A DNA stretch of 12,567 nucleotides from Clostridiales bacterium. Lineage in GTDB: Bacteria; Bacillota; Clostridia; Peptostreptococcales; Anaerovoracaceae. Numbering within the stretch: the stretch's first letter is position 1; the number at the start of each line of letters is the position of its first letter. Location: assembly GCA_012511395.1 (NCBI GenBank), contig JAAZGD010000093.1:1-12567 (forward strand), read 5' to 3'. Below, piece by piece: positions 1 through 4,987 of the stretch. Below the pieces are notes generated by a model. It was not told where the DNA came from and made no database searches. It was given only the letters and a program-made list of their open reading frames with translations. A program made the position numbers and the translations under genes.

Positions 1-152
1 ACCTCATGGAGCTCTGTCAGCATTACGTGATAGGCGCTTTTATCGATTATGGTGATGGAGACATCATCATTATGCTTGAAACGTTTAGCCAGTTTCTTGG
101 CCGTCAGTACACCGCCATACCCGGCACCAACGATTACAATTTTATTTTTCAT
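1..152 (-). CDS. NAD(P)/FAD-dependent oxidoreductase, NDH-2-like, N-terminal fragment (runs off the window)
   Basis: Only the first 50 codons are in the window; the rest lies beyond position 1. Reading the minus strand from the ATG at 150-152, residues 4-20 (KIVIVGAGYGGVLTAKK) form a Rossmann beta-alpha turn with the GxGxxG dinucleotide-binding motif. A second strand (SITIIDK) and the segment YHVMLTELHEV follow, in the order usual for type II NADH dehydrogenases, which oxidise NADH and reduce quinone at the inner face of the membrane. A strong ribosome binding site, GAAGGAGG (158-165 on the minus strand), fixes this start. A fragment this short cannot separate NDH-2 from other pyridine nucleotide-disulphide oxidoreductases, so the family is fairly sure and the exact substrate is not. 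It is transcribed away from the 455-802 gene and has its own promoter, overlapped by an inverted repeat. Confidence 0.82.
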   Translation of the reverse strand, partial: MKNKIVIVGAGYGGVLTAKKLAKRFKHNDDVSITIIDKSAYHVMLTELHE

Positions 153-173
153 TCCATCCTCCTTCAGGAAAAT

Positions 174-199
174 ATGTACAATTTTCTCAAATTGTACAT
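174..199. promoter_or_regulatory. Perfect inverted repeat over the -10 and start region of the NDH-2-like gene; candidate operator
   Basis: The arms are ATGTACAATTT (174-184) and AAATTGTACAT (189-199), exact reverse complements of 11 bases each around the 4-base centre TCTC. One arm contains the -10 hexamer and the centre falls at the predicted transcription start, a classic position for repressor control. As RNA it could also fold, but it is AT-rich and has no T-run, so a terminator is unlikely. I do not recognise the regulator: the site does not match the Rex, Fur, LexA or CcpA consensus. Confidence 0.55.
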
Positions 200-220
200 T
201 AAAAGTCAATAAGATTTCAA
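191..220 (-). promoter_or_regulatory. Promoter of the NDH-2-like gene
   Basis: On the minus strand, TTGAAA (215-220) and TACAAT (191-196) are separated by 18 bases; each matches the sigma-70/SigA consensus at five of six positions. Transcription would start near 184-185, giving a leader of about 32 bases before the ATG. The -10 hexamer lies inside the inverted repeat at 174-199, so a protein bound there would cover it. Confidence 0.62.
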
Positions 221-368
221 TAAATTATTAACATAACAAGTATTATCCTTTAAATTGAACACAGTTAATAACATAAGTCAAAAATGATTGAAATTTCAAC
301 ACTGTATATGAATGAAGTATTTCAATTAATGAATTATTTATAAACACAGTCCATAGTTCGTTAATAAT

Positions 369-388
369 TTATCCACAATTCATCCACA
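369..388 (+). promoter_or_regulatory. Two tandem DnaA-box-like sites
   Basis: TTATCCACA (369-377) is an exact match to the bacterial DnaA-box consensus. TCATCCACA (380-388) differs at one position. They lie in the same orientation 11 bases apart, about one helical turn, and end 12 bases before the -35 of the 455-802 promoter. DnaA is known to act as a transcription factor at such sites; binding here is inference. Confidence 0.35.
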
Positions 389-400
389 AGTATTAACAGG

Positions 401-429
401 TTTACTGTGAACTTTTAGGGGTATATAAT
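401..429 (+). promoter_or_regulatory. Promoter of the 115-residue membrane protein gene
   Basis: TTTACT (401-406) and a perfect TATAAT (424-429) are separated by 17 bases. Transcription would start near 436, leaving a leader of about 19 bases that contains the ribosome binding site AAGGAGA (444-450). Confidence 0.6.
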
Positions 430-454
430 AGTAACATATATTTAAGGAGAAACC

Positions 455-802
455 ATGAAAATTGACAGTATTTTAAGAAAAGGATATCAGGGGGCAGGGC
501 TTCTATATTTGGCTCTGTTCCTTGTGTATTTTGGAGTATCGGGAGGGTTTTGTCGACTTCCCGGGTTTTTTGGTCTTGGAAGATTAATGTTTATGATAGT
601 GCCTGTTCTTTATGGGATAGGACTTTATGTTTCTTTGGGAAAAGAAAGGGTGGGAGGCTTCATAATGGTGGGCAGTGTTATTTTATATAACGTAATCCCT
701 CTTTTCATGTATCCTACAATTGATATTAATTACTGGTACCTTTTAATTATTGGGGCAGTACCCATATATTTGTCTTATAGAAATAAAGAAGAGCCGGCAT
801 AA
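455..802 (+). CDS. Small membrane protein of unknown function, four predicted helices
   Basis: I do not recognise a family. The 115-residue product has four hydrophobic stretches, at about residues 14-30, 43-61, 67-86 and 92-107. They are separated by short polar turns such as GKER, and the protein ends in a charged tail, RNKEEPA. The short positive N-terminus (KIDSILRKG) suggests that end faces the cytoplasm. There are few conserved-looking polar residues inside the helices, so nothing points to an enzyme. The start is well supported: AAGGAGA lies four bases upstream and a good promoter precedes it. The gene is monocistronic, ending in a hairpin terminator. The DnaA-box-like pair upstream is the only hint about regulation. 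Confidence 0.75.
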   Translation: MKIDSILRKGYQGAGLLYLALFLVYFGVSGGFCRLPGFFGLGRLMFMIVPVLYGIGLYVSLGKERVGGFIMVGSVILYNVIPLFMYPTIDINYWYLLIIGAVPIYLSYRNKEEPA

Positions 803-820
803 AACCGGCTCTCTTTTATT
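790..820. terminator. Bidirectional rho-independent terminator between two convergent genes
   Basis: AGAGCCGG (790-797) pairs perfectly with CCGGCTCT (805-812) around a 7-base loop. On the plus strand it is followed by CTTTTATT; on the minus strand by TCTTTATTT. The stop codon of the plus gene (800-802) is inside the loop, and the minus gene ends at 821, so the hairpin serves both. Confidence 0.8.
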
Positions 821-1150
821 CTACCACTTTCCTTTGTTCATATGGCCCTGCATCTCGGCCTTTGATCTTTGTTTAATGACCCAGGCTTCTTTGTGTGCCT
901 TTTGGAATAAGTCTACACATGGAGGGTCTAGGTTCAAATCGATTCCTTCCTTGGCAAGGTCCTTTATTCTCATAGCCAACTCTACTATTTCCATATGAAT
1001 ATCATTTGTTCTATCTGAATCAAAAACTTTCTTTGCGTCTTCGTCTGACAGCTTTACAAACTTGTCTTTTGGTGCACCGCATTTAGGGCAGAAATCCGGA
1101 GCATCGTCACCCTGGTGCAGGTAACCGCATACAGTACATCTGAATAACAT
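821..1150 (-). CDS. Rubredoxin-domain (rubrerythrin-type) iron protein
   Basis: The 109-residue protein starts with a rubredoxin-like iron site: Cys5-x-x-Cys8-Gly-Tyr and Cys21-x-x-Cys24-Gly-Ala-Pro-Lys, the four cysteines that hold one iron in rubredoxin and in the small domain of rubrerythrins. Residues 32-109 are mainly helical and charged (for example EIVELAMRIKDLAKEGIDL), with a DPPC segment and a basic end. I do not see the pair of ExxH motifs of a rubrerythrin di-iron ferritin-like domain, so this is not a full rubrerythrin. The likely role is cytoplasmic electron transfer, perhaps in peroxide or oxygen defence in an anaerobe; that is inferred from the domain. AAAAGGAGA (1158-1166) supports the start. 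It converges on the upstream membrane protein gene and has its own promoter. Confidence 0.8.
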   Translation of the reverse strand: MLFRCTVCGYLHQGDDAPDFCPKCGAPKDKFVKLSDEDAKKVFDSDRTNDIHMEIVELAMRIKDLAKEGIDLNLDPPCVDLFQKAHKEAWVIKQRSKAEMQGHMNKGKW

Positions 1151-1194
1151 AATACTATCTCCTTTTCTTGTTTAAACTGATAAACCTTTCAAAC

Positions 1195-1223
1195 ATTTTA
1201 ACACCTTATAAAAATCAATGCAA
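1195..1223 (-). promoter_or_regulatory. Promoter of the rubredoxin-domain gene
   Basis: On the minus strand, TTGCAT (1218-1223) and TAAAAT (1195-1200) are 17 bases apart. The -10 is preceded by TG plus one base, making it an extended -10. Transcription would start near 1188, giving a leader of about 38 bases. Confidence 0.55.
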
Positions 1224-1237
1224 AGATTTTATTACTG

Positions 1238-1246
1238 TGGTATTAT
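1238..1246 (+). promoter_or_regulatory. Possible extended -10 promoter of the DUF554 gene
   Basis: TGG followed by TATTAT (1241-1246) forms an extended -10 about 35 bases before the start codon. No good -35 lies at the right distance. The hexamer sits in a small palindrome, GGTAT-T-ATACC (1239-1249), which also reads TATAAT on the other strand. Confidence 0.35.
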
Positions 1247-1280
1247 ACCTTAGCAAGTTCAAAGAAGAAAGATTTTAAAG

Positions 1281-1967
1281 ATGATAGCAGTTTTTGTTAA
1301 CGGAGGAGCGGTAATTTTCGGAGGGCTCCTGGGGTTGATTCTAAAGAGGGGAATACCTTTAGATATGAGTGCCCTCATTATGAAGGGTATAGCTCTTTGC
1401 GTAATTTATATAGGTATATCTGGATCTTTTTCCGGAGAAAATACTTTAATCGCAATTTTATCCATGATGATAGGTGCAGTAACAGGTCACCTTCTTAAGC
1501 TTGACCACAGATTAAACAACCTAGGCGAAAAAATAGAGAAGAGATTTAAAAAGGAAGGGCAGGAGGAAGGTTCCAAAATTGCAGAAGGCTTTATCACCAC
1601 AACTCTTTTATTCTGCATAGGGGCTTTAGCCATAGTGGGCTCCCTTCAGGCAGGCCTTTCCCAAGATTATGAAATGCTCTTCACTAAATCTTTAATTGAC
1701 GGTATATCAGCAGTGATTTTTGCGGCGGCTCTTGGAGCGGGAGTCCTGTTGTCTGCAATTCCTCTAGTCCTGTACCAGGGGAGCATAGTTCTTTTGTCTT
1801 CCCTGGCAGCTCCCTTTCTTTCAGATTATGTAATTTCTGAAATGACCTGTGTGGGAAGTCTTCTTATATTAGCCATAGGATTAAATATGTTGGGTGTTAC
1901 AAAAATCAAAGTGATGAATTTAATGCCGGCAATTTTCATCCCCCTTGTTTTATGTCAGTTCATGTAA
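1281..1967 (+). CDS. DUF554 family integral membrane protein (YqgA/YdfK-like)
   Basis: The 228-residue protein is built from about seven or eight hydrophobic segments (roughly 3-21, 33-50, 56-71, 104-122, 139-160, 163-181, 189-203 and 212-226). A charged cytoplasmic-type stretch lies at 73-101. Family hallmarks are the N-terminal VNGGAVIFGGLLG, the block GFITTTLLFCIGALAIVGSLQ with LIDGISAVIF after it, and the C-terminal GLNMLGVTKIKVMNLMPA. The family is widespread in bacteria; its function is not established and a transport role is only a guess. The ribosome binding site is poor (AAGAAGAAAG, then TTTTAAAG just before the ATG), so expression may be low. The chosen ATG matches the usual family start. 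The gene converges on the UPF0210 gene, sharing one hairpin. Confidence 0.88.
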   Translation: MIAVFVNGGAVIFGGLLGLILKRGIPLDMSALIMKGIALCVIYIGISGSFSGENTLIAILSMMIGAVTGHLLKLDHRLNNLGEKIEKRFKKEGQEEGSKIAEGFITTTLLFCIGALAIVGSLQAGLSQDYEMLFTKSLIDGISAVIFAAALGAGVLLSAIPLVLYQGSIVLLSSLAAPFLSDYVISEMTCVGSLLILAIGLNMLGVTKIKVMNLMPAIFIPLVLCQFM

Positions 1968-1972
1968 AAAAA

Positions 1973-1988
1973 AGAGGCATATGCCTCT
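1973..1988. terminator. Bidirectional terminator, a 16-bp perfect palindrome
   Basis: AGAGGCAT followed directly by ATGCCTCT is a perfect palindrome that folds as a 6-bp stem with an ATAT loop. On the minus strand it is followed by an unbroken run of eight T (1966-1973); on the plus strand by AATTTTT. The TAG stop of the minus-strand gene (1987-1989) is part of the stem, so the last translating ribosome would sit over the terminator. Confidence 0.75.
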
Positions 1989-3345
1989 AATTTTTAAGAC
2001 TTTGTATGGGGGCGGGGATTCTGCCTCCTCTTTTTATCATAATCTCAGGTGATGATTTATTCACTTTCATCACAGGTCCTTGTCCCAAAAGACCGCCGAA
2101 GTTTAACTCTTCACCCTCCTTTATTCCAATGGCGGGGATTACTCTTACGGCAGTAGTTTTAGAGTTTACCATGCCGATTGCCGCTTCATCAGCGATGATG
2201 GCAGAAATAGTTTCCTCTTTCGTGTCTTCAGGAATTACTATCATATCAAGACCTACTGAACAGACTGCCGTCATGGCTTCAAGTTTCTCTATGGTGAGAA
2301 CGCCTTTTCTTGCGGCATCTATCATACCTTGATCCTCTGTAACGGGTATAAAGGCACCGGAAAGGCCGCCTACATTTGAAGATGCCATAACGCCGCCTTT
2401 TTTAACGGCATCGTTTAGAAGGGCTAAAGCTGCAGTAGTCCCGGGGCCTCCTGCAGTTTCAAGGCCTATCTCTTCCAGGATATGAGCTACAGAGTCTCCC
2501 ACCTTGGGAGTGGGCGCAAGAGACAGATCGATTATTCCAAGGGGAACGCCCAGCTTTTCCGATGCCTCAACACCCACAAGCTGACCCATTCTCGTAATTT
2601 TAAAGGCGGTCTTCTTTATAACTTCTGAAACCAGATCTATAGGTGCATCCTTAGGAAGCTTTGATAATGCGGCTCTCACTACACCGGGACCTGAAACACC
2701 TACATTTATAACGCAGTCAGGTTCCCCGGGGCCGTGGAAGGCACCTGCCATAAAGGGGTTGTCCTCAGGAGCGTTGCAGAAGACTACAAGCTTGGCAGCT
2801 CCTATGCACTGTTTTTCCTTGGTCATTTCTGCAGTCTTTTTAATTATGCGGCCCATAATTTTTACAGCATCCATATTTATACCTGATTTGGTTGAGCCTA
2901 TATTAACTGAAGAGCATACGTAATCAGTAGTGGATAAAGCAAGAGGGATAGAGTTTATCAATTCAATATCGCCCTTTGAAAAGCCTTTGTGGACAAGGCT
3001 TGAGTAGCCTCCTATAAAGTTAACTCCTACCTCCTTCGCGGCTTTATCCAGAATTTCAGCATACTTTACAGGATCACCGCCTGAAGCTGCAAAGACCATG
3101 GAAACAGGAGTGACGGAAATCCTTTTGTTCACAATGGGAATGCCGTACTTCTTTTCTATTTCCTCTCCTGTCTTAACCAAGTTCTCCCCTTTGAACAGGA
3201 TTTTGTCGTAGATTTTTCTTATAGCCACATCTATATTGTCTGATGCACAATCAAGAAGGGAAATCCCCATAGTAATAGTTCTAATATCAAGATTGTCCTC
3301 CTGTATCATGGTTATGGTTTCCATGATGTCCTTCATGTTAAGCAT
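1987..3345 (-). CDS. UPF0210/DUF711 (PFL family) protein
   Basis: This is a clear member of the UPF0210 family, usually annotated PFL family protein, of about 445-453 residues; this copy has 452. Conserved blocks counted from the chosen start: IVNKRISVTP (71-80), CSSVNIGSTKSGINM (144-158), NAPEDNPFMAGAFHGPGE (191-208), then VGVSGPGVVRAAL, GIIDLSLAPTPKVGDSVA, GGPGTTAALALLND and the C-terminal GGRIPAPIQSLKN. It is a cytoplasmic protein with no established reaction. The start is taken as the ATG at 3343-3345, because AGGGGGAG (3353-3360) is then about seven bases away; the in-frame ATG at 3349-3351 is only one base from that site. The frame stays open further upstream, but that would overlap the ACT gene and exceed family length. 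The ACT-domain gene ends 13 bases upstream, a partnership also known in streptococci, which suggests a joint function. Confidence 0.92.
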   Translation of the reverse strand: MLNMKDIMETITMIQEDNLDIRTITMGISLLDCASDNIDVAIRKIYDKILFKGENLVKTGEEIEKKYGIPIVNKRISVTPVSMVFAASGGDPVKYAEILDKAAKEVGVNFIGGYSSLVHKGFSKGDIELINSIPLALSTTDYVCSSVNIGSTKSGINMDAVKIMGRIIKKTAEMTKEKQCIGAAKLVVFCNAPEDNPFMAGAFHGPGEPDCVINVGVSGPGVVRAALSKLPKDAPIDLVSEVIKKTAFKITRMGQLVGVEASEKLGVPLGIIDLSLAPTPKVGDSVAHILEEIGLETAGGPGTTAALALLNDAVKKGGVMASSNVGGLSGAFIPVTEDQGMIDAARKGVLTIEKLEAMTAVCSVGLDMIVIPEDTKEETISAIIADEAAIGMVNSKTTAVRVIPAIGIKEGEELNFGGLLGQGPVMKVNKSSPEIMIKRGGRIPAPIQSLKN

Positions 3346-3352
3346 TGCCATA

Positions 3353-3360
3353 CTCCCCCT
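3353..3360 (-). promoter_or_regulatory. Ribosome binding site that decides the UPF0210 start
   Basis: AGGGGGAG on the minus strand directly follows, and partly overlaps, the TAG stop of the ACT gene. Its distance favours the ATG at 3345 over that at 3351, and its position suggests coupled translation of the two genes. Confidence 0.6.
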
Positions 3361-3622
3361 AAATTCTGTGCATGGAATTAAAGATATTTTCATGCATTAC
3401 ATGAATGGTCATGTCAGGACATTTCTCCTGAAGGTTAATCTTTAACTGCTCCAGCTCCATATTAAGAGAAGAGATGTCAATCAGCATTACCATGGCAAAA
3501 AATTCCTGTAGAACTGATTGAGTCACTTCAATTACATTGGCATTGGCATTGGCACATTCTGTGCTCACTCTTGCCAAAATGCCTACCATATCTCTACCTA
3601 TTACCGTTATAACTGCTCTCAT
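3359..3622 (-). CDS. ACT-domain protein, UPF0237 family
   Basis: The 87-residue protein is a single ACT domain with nothing attached. The opening MRAVITVIGRDMVGILARVS is the first strand, the Gly-Asp-x-x-Gly-type turn and the first helix; NANVIEVTQSVLQEFFAMVMLIDIS supplies the second and third strands; residues 54-67 form the second helix, with a last strand near 71-75. Stand-alone ACT proteins of this family dimerise and often bind small ligands such as amino acids. Here the ligand is unknown. It starts at the ATG at 3620-3622, with AGGAGAA (3627-3633) at a normal distance. It precedes the UPF0210 gene by 13 bases in the same direction, a recurrent pair, so it may be the regulatory subunit or sensor of that protein; this is inference from context. 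Confidence 0.9.
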   Translation of the reverse strand: MRAVITVIGRDMVGILARVSTECANANANVIEVTQSVLQEFFAMVMLIDISSLNMELEQLKINLQEKCPDMTIHVMHENIFNSMHRI

Positions 3623-3660
3623 AAGATTCTCCTAATCATAATACTATTCTCATAAAAATA

Positions 3661-3670
3661 ATTGTACAAT
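3661..3670. promoter_or_regulatory. Palindrome ATTGTACAAT upstream of the ACT gene
   Basis: A perfect 10-bp palindrome lies 39 bases before the ACT start codon. Its half, ATTGTACA, is the same as the outer part of each arm of the inverted repeat at 174-199. On the minus strand it includes a TACAAT that could be a -10, although no convincing -35 goes with it. It may be an operator, but a site this short can arise by chance. Confidence 0.3.
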
Positions 3671-3696
3671 AAAATTCACTGTTCTGCCATCTTAAT

Positions 3697-3711
3697 AACT
3701 GAATTTCAGTT
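3697..3711. promoter_or_regulatory. 15-bp palindrome at the -35 edge of the ung promoter
   Basis: AACTGAA (3697-3703) and TTCAGTT (3705-3711) are exact reverse complements around a single T. The right arm ends at the first base of the proposed -35 of the ung gene. There is no T-run, so a terminator is unlikely; an operator is possible. It does not match the LexA box of Gram-positive bacteria (GAAC-N4-GTTC). Confidence 0.35.
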
Positions 3712-3738
3712 TGTTTATCTCCTTATTTATAGTATTAT
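3711..3738 (+). promoter_or_regulatory. Probable promoter of ung (and lemA, DUF2207)
   Basis: TTGTTT (3711-3716) and TATTAT (3733-3738) are 16 bases apart. Transcription would begin near 3745, only a few bases before the ATG at 3748, implying an almost leaderless message. An alternative -10, TATGAT (3736-3741), would start transcription at or after the ATG. Confidence 0.4.
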
Positions 3739-3747
3739 GATAAGGAT

Positions 3748-4410
3748 ATGGTTACTTTGGGAAATTACTGGGATAAACTTCTTTTCGAGGAATTTCAAAA
3801 AGACTATTACTTGAAACTCAGAGCCTTTTTGAAAGAAGAATATTTGAAGGAAACTGTTTATCCTGATATGCATAACATCTTTAATGCCTTTAAGTATACT
3901 GACTATAAGGATGTAAAAGCTGTTATAATAGGCCAGGATCCTTACCATCGGCCGGGACAGGCTCATGGCCTTTGTTTTTCTGTGAGGGAGGGGATGAGTA
4001 AACCCCCTTCTCTTATAAATATCCTCAAAGAGCTTTATGATGATTTGGGAATAAAAGCTAAGGAGGGGGGCTCTTTAATACCTTGGGCAGAGCAGGGGGT
4101 GCTGCTTATAAACGCAGTGCTTACTGTGAGAAGAGGCGAGCCTAATTCTCACAAAAACAAAGGCTGGGAAATCTTTACGGACAAGGTGATGGAGCTTTTA
4201 AATGAGAGAGAGGATCCTATGGTATTTATTCTCTGGGGTAAGGATGCAGAAGCAAAGGGGAAACTCATTAAAAACAGCCATCATCTGATTTTAAAAGGTG
4301 CTCACCCCAGTCCTTTATCTGCTTATAACGGGTTTTTTGGAGGAAGGTATTTCAGCAAAACCAATGAATTTTTGGAAAAGACCGGCAGAATGATCGATTG
4401 GAGTTTGTAA
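3748..4410 (+). CDS. ung: Uracil-DNA glycosylase, family 1
   Basis: The enzyme removes uracil from DNA by cutting the N-glycosidic bond, the first step of base excision repair in the cytoplasm. The 220-residue protein carries all family 1 motifs: the water-activating loop GQDPYH (62-67, catalytic Asp64), the proline-rich loop KPPSL (85-89), the central block GVLLINAVLTVR (117-128), the SHKNKGW segment, VFILWG (159-164) and the leucine loop HPSPLSAYNGFFG (186-198, His186). Asp64 is followed by Arg68 where many homologues have Gly or Asn. Length is normal. The ATG at 3748 sits only one base after AAGGA, too close for good initiation; a TTG at 3757-3759 (codon 4) is ten bases away and could be the true start. 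It heads a run with lemA (25-base gap). Confidence 0.95.
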   Translation: MVTLGNYWDKLLFEEFQKDYYLKLRAFLKEEYLKETVYPDMHNIFNAFKYTDYKDVKAVIIGQDPYHRPGQAHGLCFSVREGMSKPPSLINILKELYDDLGIKAKEGGSLIPWAEQGVLLINAVLTVRRGEPNSHKNKGWEIFTDKVMELLNEREDPMVFILWGKDAEAKGKLIKNSHHLILKGAHPSPLSAYNGFFGGRYFSKTNEFLEKTGRMIDWSL

Positions 4411-4435
4411 AAATGAATTTAAACGGAGGGGAAAA

Positions 4436-4987
4436 ATGAAAGTATTGATTGGATTAATTATTGTTTTAGTCGTAATAGCATTATGGGTAATAGGAGCCTT
4501 CAACAGATTTGTCAAGCTTAGGAATATTGTTGAAGAAGCTTTCTCCACCATGGATGTTTATATGAAGAAGAGATTCGACCTTATACCGAATCTGGTTGAA
4601 ACAGTAAAGGGATATGCATCCCATGAAAAGGGAACCTTTGAAAGTGTGACCAAGGCAAGGACAGCCATTCAGGAAGCAAGTACTGTAGAAGACAGAATGG
4701 AAGCAGAAAACATGCTCACAGGAACCTTGAGAACGCTTTTTGCAGTGGCAGAAGCTTATCCTGAGCTTAAGGCAAATGAAAACTTTATGGACCTGCAAGG
4801 TCAGCTTCAAACTGTAGAGGTGGATATTGCAAATTCAAGAAAATACTACAATGCTACAGTTAAGGAATATAACACCAAGACAGAGATGTTCCCGTCAAAT
4901 ATCATCGCCAACATTTTTGGATTTAAGAGGAAGCCTATGTTTGAGGTTGAAGAGGCAGAAAGACAAAATGTTAAGGTTGAATTTTAA
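4436..4987 (+). CDS. lemA: LemA family protein
   Basis: The 183-residue protein has a single N-terminal membrane helix (residues 3-22) and then a helical-bundle domain. Family motifs are the block RFDLIPNLVETVKGYASHEK (46-65), AEAYPELKANENFMDLQGQL (105-124), then TVEVDIANSRKYYN and the C-terminal FPSNIIANIFGFKRKPMFE (152-170). LemA proteins are membrane-anchored; their biochemical role is not settled, though they recur beside DUF2207 or TPM-domain membrane proteins. GGAGGGG (4425-4431) gives a strong start. The gene follows ung by 25 bases and its last 20 bases overlap the DUF2207 gene, so LemA and DUF2207 are probably made in linked amounts and may act together. Confidence 0.94.
   Translation: MKVLIGLIIVLVVIALWVIGAFNRFVKLRNIVEEAFSTMDVYMKKRFDLIPNLVETVKGYASHEKGTFESVTKARTAIQEASTVEDRMEAENMLTGTLRTLFAVAEAYPELKANENFMDLQGQLQTVEVDIANSRKYYNATVKEYNTKTEMFPSNIIANIFGFKRKPMFEVEEAERQNVKVEF

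Larger units (their letters stand above)
153..454. other. Divergent intergenic region between the NDH-2-like gene and the 115-residue membrane protein
   Basis: These 302 AT-rich bases hold no plausible gene. Besides the minus-strand promoter and its inverted repeat, they contain a 12-bp perfect palindrome TTGAAATTTCAA (288-299), two DnaA-box-like sites (369-388) and the plus-strand promoter (401-429). The motif TTAA(T/C)A recurs several times between 226 and 280, but that is expected by chance in such AT-rich DNA. I see no riboswitch fold or tRNA. Confidence 0.6.

Noticed and set aside
6..212. Plus-strand open frame at the left edge
   Set aside because: It is the reverse of the NDH-2-like N-terminus, which has the GxGxxG motif and a strong ribosome binding site.
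369..388. Chromosome replication origin
   Set aside because: Only two DnaA-box-like sites are present, without dnaA or dnaN nearby or a clear cluster of unwinding repeats.
4827..4967. Upstream extension of the DUF2207 frame
   Set aside because: It overlaps lemA for 140 bases and reads as unlike-protein sequence; the signal peptide begins properly only at the ATG at 4968.
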